The position numbers and the translations under genes were made by a program. A stretch of DNA of 7,068 bases from an uncultured Clostridia bacterium (GTDB lineage: Bacteria > Bacillota > Clostridia > Christensenellales > Borkfalkiaceae), in NCBI GenBank assembly GCA_944338265.1, contig CALVLO010000079.1:1-7068 (forward strand). Direction: 5' to 3'. The notes beneath the pieces are model-generated. The model was not told the origin of the DNA and did not search any database. It saw nothing but the letters and a program-made list of their open reading frames with translations. Positions within the stretch are counted from its first letter, which is position 1. Each line of letters opens with the position of its first letter. Shown in pieces: positions 4,615-7,068 of the stretch.

Positions 4615-5739
4615 ATGGACATTCAGGCGCTTTCTCAAAAGTTCGGCATTCATGCCGAATGCAAGACGGACGGGGGCTTCCCCGCCTTCTCCAAACGCAT
4701 GCGGGGGCGGCGGGTGCTTATCGTTTGCGATGAGACGACGCGCGTTTTTGCGCAGCCCGTCGCGGACATGGTGGGGGCAAATGCCGTCAAGTGCGGCATG
4801 CTCGTGCTGCCTTCGCCCGAGCCCGTTGCCGATGAGGCGACGGTGCGCATGGTCGCCGAAGGGGGCGAGGGGTACGATTATCTGCTCGCCGTGGGGGCGG
4901 GCACGCTCAACGACCTGTGCAAGTATGCGGGATTTCTGACGCACAAGCCGAGCGGCGTGTATGCTACCGCGCCCTCGATGGACGGCTTCTCTTCCTCTGT
5001 GACGCCCCTCATCGAAAGGGGGTTCAAGATCACCCGCACTGCGCAGGCAGCCTCCGATATTTTGATGGATTTCGACCTCCTTTCCAAGGCGCCGCCCGTC
5101 ATGATCGGCGCGGGGGTGGGGGATATCCTCGCAAAGTACTGCTGCCTCGCCGATTGGCGCATCTCCTCCTATCTCACGGGGGAGCAGGTCAACGAGGAGG
5201 CGTTCTCGCTCATGCGCGGCGCCGTCTCCGCCTGCGATGAGAGCCTGCCCGCGCTCGTGCGCGGCGATGCGGCGGGCGCGCAAAAGCTGATGGAGGCGCT
5301 CCTCATCTCGGGCTATGCGATGGTGATCGCGGGCAATTCCCGCCCCGCTTCGGGCGCGGAGCACCATATGAGCCACTTTCTCGAAATGGACTTTCTGCGC
5401 CGCGGGGAGCGCATCCCCCTCCACGGGGTGAAGGTGGGGCTTGGGACGATGGTCTCGCTCTACCTCTATAAGACGCTTTCCGCCCGCCCTGCCTTCGACG
5501 GGTGCGAGAAAGTGTATGCCGAGGCGGAAAAACTGCCCCCGCCCGCGTATGCGGAGGGCGTTTTGAAGGCACTTTCCTGTCCGACGCGCTTTTCCGCGCT
5601 CGGCATTTCCGAGGACACCATGCGGAAGATGCTCTTTGAGGCATATAAGATCCGCGACCGCTTTACCATTCTCACCCTGTACTGCACCAAGGGGTGGATG
5701 GAGCAAGCCGCGGATGAGATCGTGGAGAAGTATTTCTGA
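4615..5739 (+). CDS. sn-glycerol-1-phosphate dehydrogenase family (AraM/EgsA type)
   Basis: Member of the iron-containing alcohol dehydrogenase superfamily closest to sn-glycerol-1-phosphate dehydrogenases, which reduce dihydroxyacetone phosphate to glycerol-1-phosphate with NAD(P)H. From this start it has 374 residues (B. subtilis AraM about 394). GAGTLND (94-100) is the nucleotide-binding glycine motif and TAPSMDGFSS (118-127) the family signature. Expected metal ligands are D170 (in GVGDILAK), H250 (in SGAEHHMSH) and H270 (in LHGVKVG), with spacing like the archaeal enzyme. I chose the ATG at 4615, with AAGGA at 4605-4609. A TTG at 4516 would add 33 low-complexity basic residues with no family match. 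The stop overlaps the next start as TGATG. In Bacillota such enzymes serve glycerol-1-phosphate lipid synthesis or sit in sugar operons (araM); the isomerase partner favours the latter. Confidence 0.9.
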   Translation: MDIQALSQKFGIHAECKTDGGFPAFSKRMRGRRVLIVCDETTRVFAQPVADMVGANAVKCGMLVLPSPEPVADEATVRMVAEGGEGYDYLLAVGAGTLNDLCKYAGFLTHKPSGVYATAPSMDGFSSSVTPLIERGFKITRTAQAASDILMDFDLLSKAPPVMIGAGVGDILAKYCCLADWRISSYLTGEQVNEEAFSLMRGAVSACDESLPALVRGDAAGAQKLMEALLISGYAMVIAGNSRPASGAEHHMSHFLEMDFLRRGERIPLHGVKVGLGTMVSLYLYKTLSARPAFDGCEKVYAEAEKLPPPAYAEGVLKALSCPTRFSALGISEDTMRKMLFEAYKIRDRFTILTLYCTKGWMEQAADEIVEKYF

Positions 5740-6530
5740 TGCAGGTCGGCATTTCTACGGCGTCGCTCTTTTTGAAGCGCAACAACGAGGAGGCGCTCCC
5801 GCTCTTTGCGGAGTGGGGGGTGCCGTGTGCGGAGGTCTTTCTCACCTCTTTCAGCGAGTACGAGCCGACGTTTGCGGCGCAGCTCGCCGCGTGCAAGGGG
5901 GCGGTGCGCGTGCATTCCGTGCACGTTCTCAATACGCAGTTCGAGCCGCAGCTCTATGCGGCGCATCCGCGCGTTCTTGCCGATGCCTATGCGATGCTGG
6001 ATAAGGCGATGACGTCGGCGCGCATCCTCGGGGCGAAGCATTATACCTTCCATGGCATTGCGCGCATCAAACGCACCTTCCGTGAAGATCTGCCGCGTGC
6101 TGCCGAGGCGACGCAAACGATCTTTACGCGCTGCGCAAGTTACGGCGTGCGGCTGTGCTACGAGAATGTGGAGTGGGCGCTCTATGACCGCCCTGGCGTG
6201 TTTTCCGCTCTCCGCCGCGCCTGCCCGGAGCTTGGCGGCGTGCTCGATCTCAAACAGGCGCGCATTGCGGGCTACGATTGGCGGGCGTTTCTTGCCGAGA
6301 TGGGCGAAAGCCTTGCGACCGTGCATGTGAGCGATCTCACTTCCGCGGGGGAGATGTGCCTTCCCGGGCGGGGCGTGTTCGCGTTCGACGAGCTCTTTGC
6401 GCGGCTGAAAGATCTCGGCTTTGCGGGGGCGGTGCTCATCGAAAATTATGCCAAAGATTTTGCCGAGCCCAAGGAGCTGCGAAATTCGTATGAATTTCTT
6501 GCCGAGAAGGCGGAAAAATTCCGCCTTTGA
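5739..6530 (+). CDS. Sugar phosphate isomerase/epimerase, xylose-isomerase-like TIM barrel
   Basis: A 263-residue AP-endonuclease-2/xylose-isomerase-like TIM-barrel protein, the fold of IolE, IolI, hydroxypyruvate isomerase and ketose epimerases. It starts with the usual first strand MQVGISTASLF. The expected metal ligands are present in order at strand ends: E142 (in YENVEW), D170 (in GVLDLKQA), H196 (in VHVSD) and E235 (in LIENY). H59, H62 (VHSVH) and H105 (TFHG) add the typical active-site histidines. This implies a divalent-metal-dependent aldose-ketose isomerase or epimerase in the cytosol, but the sugar cannot be named. The start shares one base with the dehydrogenase stop (TGATG), and GGAGAAG just upstream is a plausible ribosome binding site, so the two proteins are probably made together for one pathway. 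Its last codons lie inside a perfect hairpin. Confidence 0.88.
   Translation: MQVGISTASLFLKRNNEEALPLFAEWGVPCAEVFLTSFSEYEPTFAAQLAACKGAVRVHSVHVLNTQFEPQLYAAHPRVLADAYAMLDKAMTSARILGAKHYTFHGIARIKRTFREDLPRAAEATQTIFTRCASYGVRLCYENVEWALYDRPGVFSALRRACPELGGVLDLKQARIAGYDWRAFLAEMGESLATVHVSDLTSAGEMCLPGRGVFAFDELFARLKDLGFAGAVLIENYAKDFAEPKELRNSYEFLAEKAEKFRL
6507..6527. other. Hairpin spanning the end of the isomerase gene
   Basis: AAGGCGGAA (6507-6515) and TTCCGCCTT (6519-6527) pair perfectly over 9 bp with loop AAA, ending at the first base before the TGA stop. Only three T follow, so it would be a weak terminator. No other terminator is seen before the rpsU promoter, so some read-through into rpsU is possible. 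Confidence 0.5.
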
Positions 6531-6555
6531 AAATGCAAAATGCGGGCGAAAAAAA

Positions 6556-6584
6556 TTGACAAGCTTTTCCGCCTTTGCTATAAT
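6556..6584 (+). promoter_or_regulatory. Sigma-A promoter of rpsU
   Basis: TTGACA (6556-6561) and TATAAT (6579-6584) are perfect consensus boxes separated by the optimal 17 bases, as expected for a highly expressed ribosomal gene. The start of transcription should be near 6591, giving a leader of about 47 bases that ends in AAGGAGG at 6621-6627. Confidence 0.95.
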
Positions 6585-6637
6585 ATTCGGGCAATCAGGT
6601 TGCGAGTAAGTGCTTCGGCGAAGGAGGGTAGAGAGAT

Positions 6638-6814
6638 ATGTCCACGATCAAAGTCGGTGATAACGAAAATCTTGAGAGCGCGCTTCGCCGCTTTAAGAGA
6701 AAGTGCTCGCGCGACGGCATCATCGGTGACCTTCGCAAGAAGGAGTTTTACGAGAAGCCTTCCGTCAAGAAGAGAAAGAAGGCGGAAGCCGCGCGGAAGA
6801 GAAGCAGAAACTAA
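6638..6814 (+). CDS. rpsU: 30S ribosomal protein S21 (bS21)
   Basis: A 58-residue basic protein of the small ribosomal subunit, which sits near the 3' end of 16S rRNA and helps translation initiation. It begins MSTIKVGDNENLESALRRFKR, matching the bS21 pattern of a short N-terminal strand followed by a helix with the conserved LRRFKR segment. DLRKKEFYEKPSVKKRKK follows (31-48), then a lysine- and arginine-rich tail AEAARKRSRN. The length matches Bacillota bS21 (about 57-58). The ATG is preceded by AAGGAGG at 6621-6627, 10 bases upstream. It has its own consensus promoter and terminator, so it is a monocistronic unit. There is no yqeY next to it, although rpsU and yqeY are often paired in Bacillota. 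Confidence 0.97.
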   Translation: MSTIKVGDNENLESALRRFKRKCSRDGIIGDLRKKEFYEKPSVKKRKKAEAARKRSRN

Positions 6815-6820
6815 CCAAGG

Positions 6821-6852
6821 AAGATCGTTCCCCATAGGGTACGGTCTTTTTT
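6821..6852 (+). terminator. Rho-independent terminator of rpsU
   Basis: Arms AAGATCGTTCCC (6821-6832) and GGGTACGGTCTT (6837-6848) pair with one G-T wobble and one T-T mismatch around loop CATA. The T-run extends to six residues (6847-6852). It starts 6 bases after the stop codon. Confidence 0.85.
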
Positions 6853-6878
6853 GTTGCCGTTTGCAGAATTTGTCGAAG

Positions 6879-6897
6879 TTTGGCGGTCGGCGCCAAA
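6879..6897. repeat. 7-bp hairpin TTTGGCG/CGCCAAA
   Basis: Perfect arms TTTGGCG (6879-6885) and CGCCAAA (6891-6897) with loop GTCGG, leading into the run CCCCCC (6900-6905). The latter pairs as CCCCCCA with TGGGGGG (6923-6929), a degenerate relative of the CCCCCCTTAA hairpins. Confidence 0.65.
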
Positions 6898-6923
6898 TAC
6901 CCCCCATTAACGCCGAAGGGTTT

Positions 6924-6963
6924 GGGGGGAAAGCCGCCGAGCGCGATGCGCTCGGCGGCAGGG
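6924..6963 (-). repeat. Module A, copy 2 (inverted)
   Basis: Reverse complement of the 2599-2638 unit, 37 of 40 bases matching. The stem GCCGCCGAGCGC (6933-6944) with GCGCTCGGCGGC (6948-6959) is a perfect 12 bp around GAT. As at the first locus, the unit has a C/G-run hairpin on one side (here 6900-6929). Confidence 0.9.
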
Positions 6964-6991
6964 AGGATGGGTTGCGAGGGGCGGAGCGTTG

Positions 6992-7068
6992 CTTGCCGCC
7001 TGCGTTGGGGGAGGCGGGGGAGAGCCCCTCATCCACCGCGGGCGGTCCCCCTTCCCCCTCGGGGGAAG
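6992..7068 (+). repeat. Module B, copy 2, reaching the window end
   Basis: Ungapped direct copy of 2915-2991 (72 of 77). Its hairpins CCGCCT/AGGCGG, ACCGC gg GCGGT and TTCCCCC tc GGGGGAA are intact. The first copy is followed by GCAAGTGGG, so this one may continue past the window. Confidence 0.93.

Noticed and set aside
4483..5706. 407-codon open frame on the - strand opposite the dehydrogenase gene
   Set aside because: It mirrors a clear iron-ADH-family gene on the + strand, is rich in Arg, His and Ala as expected for an antisense GC-rich frame, and shows no domain motif or ribosome binding site.
5466..6326. 286-codon open frame on the - strand spanning two + strand genes
   Set aside because: It crosses the dehydrogenase-isomerase junction in antisense and has low-complexity basic composition with no motif.
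1..7068. tRNA or known riboswitch
   Set aside because: No cloverleaf with a T-loop GTTCGA-type motif and no recognisable glmS, T-box or other riboswitch core was seen by eye; a covariance-model scan was not possible.

Overview
The window reads as chromosomal DNA of a high-GC member of the Bacillota (Clostridia), probably a gut lineage. Both clear promoters have consensus sigma-A boxes, ribosome binding sites are AGGAGG-like, and the protein families and dense palindromic spacers fit that group. This assignment is inference; there is no rRNA or other phylogenetic marker beyond bS21. All six recognised protein genes and a short ribosomal protein gene lie on the + strand. Long open frames on the - strand are GC-driven shadows.

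Region 1 (1-2420) is an amino-sugar operon: a ROK-family sugar kinase lacking its N-terminus at the window edge, a PIG-L/LmbE-type deacetylase overlapping it by 4 bases, and glucosamine-6-phosphate deaminase (NagB) 22 bases later, closed by a strong intrinsic terminator. Together they could phosphorylate, deacetylate and deaminate N-acetylglucosamine-type sugars to fructose-6-phosphate. The zinc deacetylase sits where NagA would be expected.

Region 2 (about 2421-3345) is some 900 bases without a credible gene, packed with perfect hairpins that fall into several repeat families. Two modules recur at the right end of the window (6924-7068), one in the same orientation and one inverted. Substitutions within the aligned hairpins fall in loops or bulges, or convert a wobble pair to a Watson-Crick pair. 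One family has changed stem sequences while staying perfectly paired.

Region 3 (3390-4442) is a single transcription unit: a consensus promoter, an ArsR/winged-helix regulator with a large beta-rich C-terminal domain, and a terminator. Region 4 (4443-6530) is a two-gene operon: an sn-glycerol-1-phosphate dehydrogenase (AraM/EgsA type) overlapping by one base a TIM-barrel sugar phosphate isomerase/epimerase.

Region 5 (6556-6852) is rpsU (58-codon bS21) with its own consensus promoter, Shine-Dalgarno site and terminator. Region 6 (6879-7068) returns to hairpin repeats and is cut by the window end. The candidate for something undescribed is the modular hairpin system; the genes themselves belong to known families in slightly unusual combinations.
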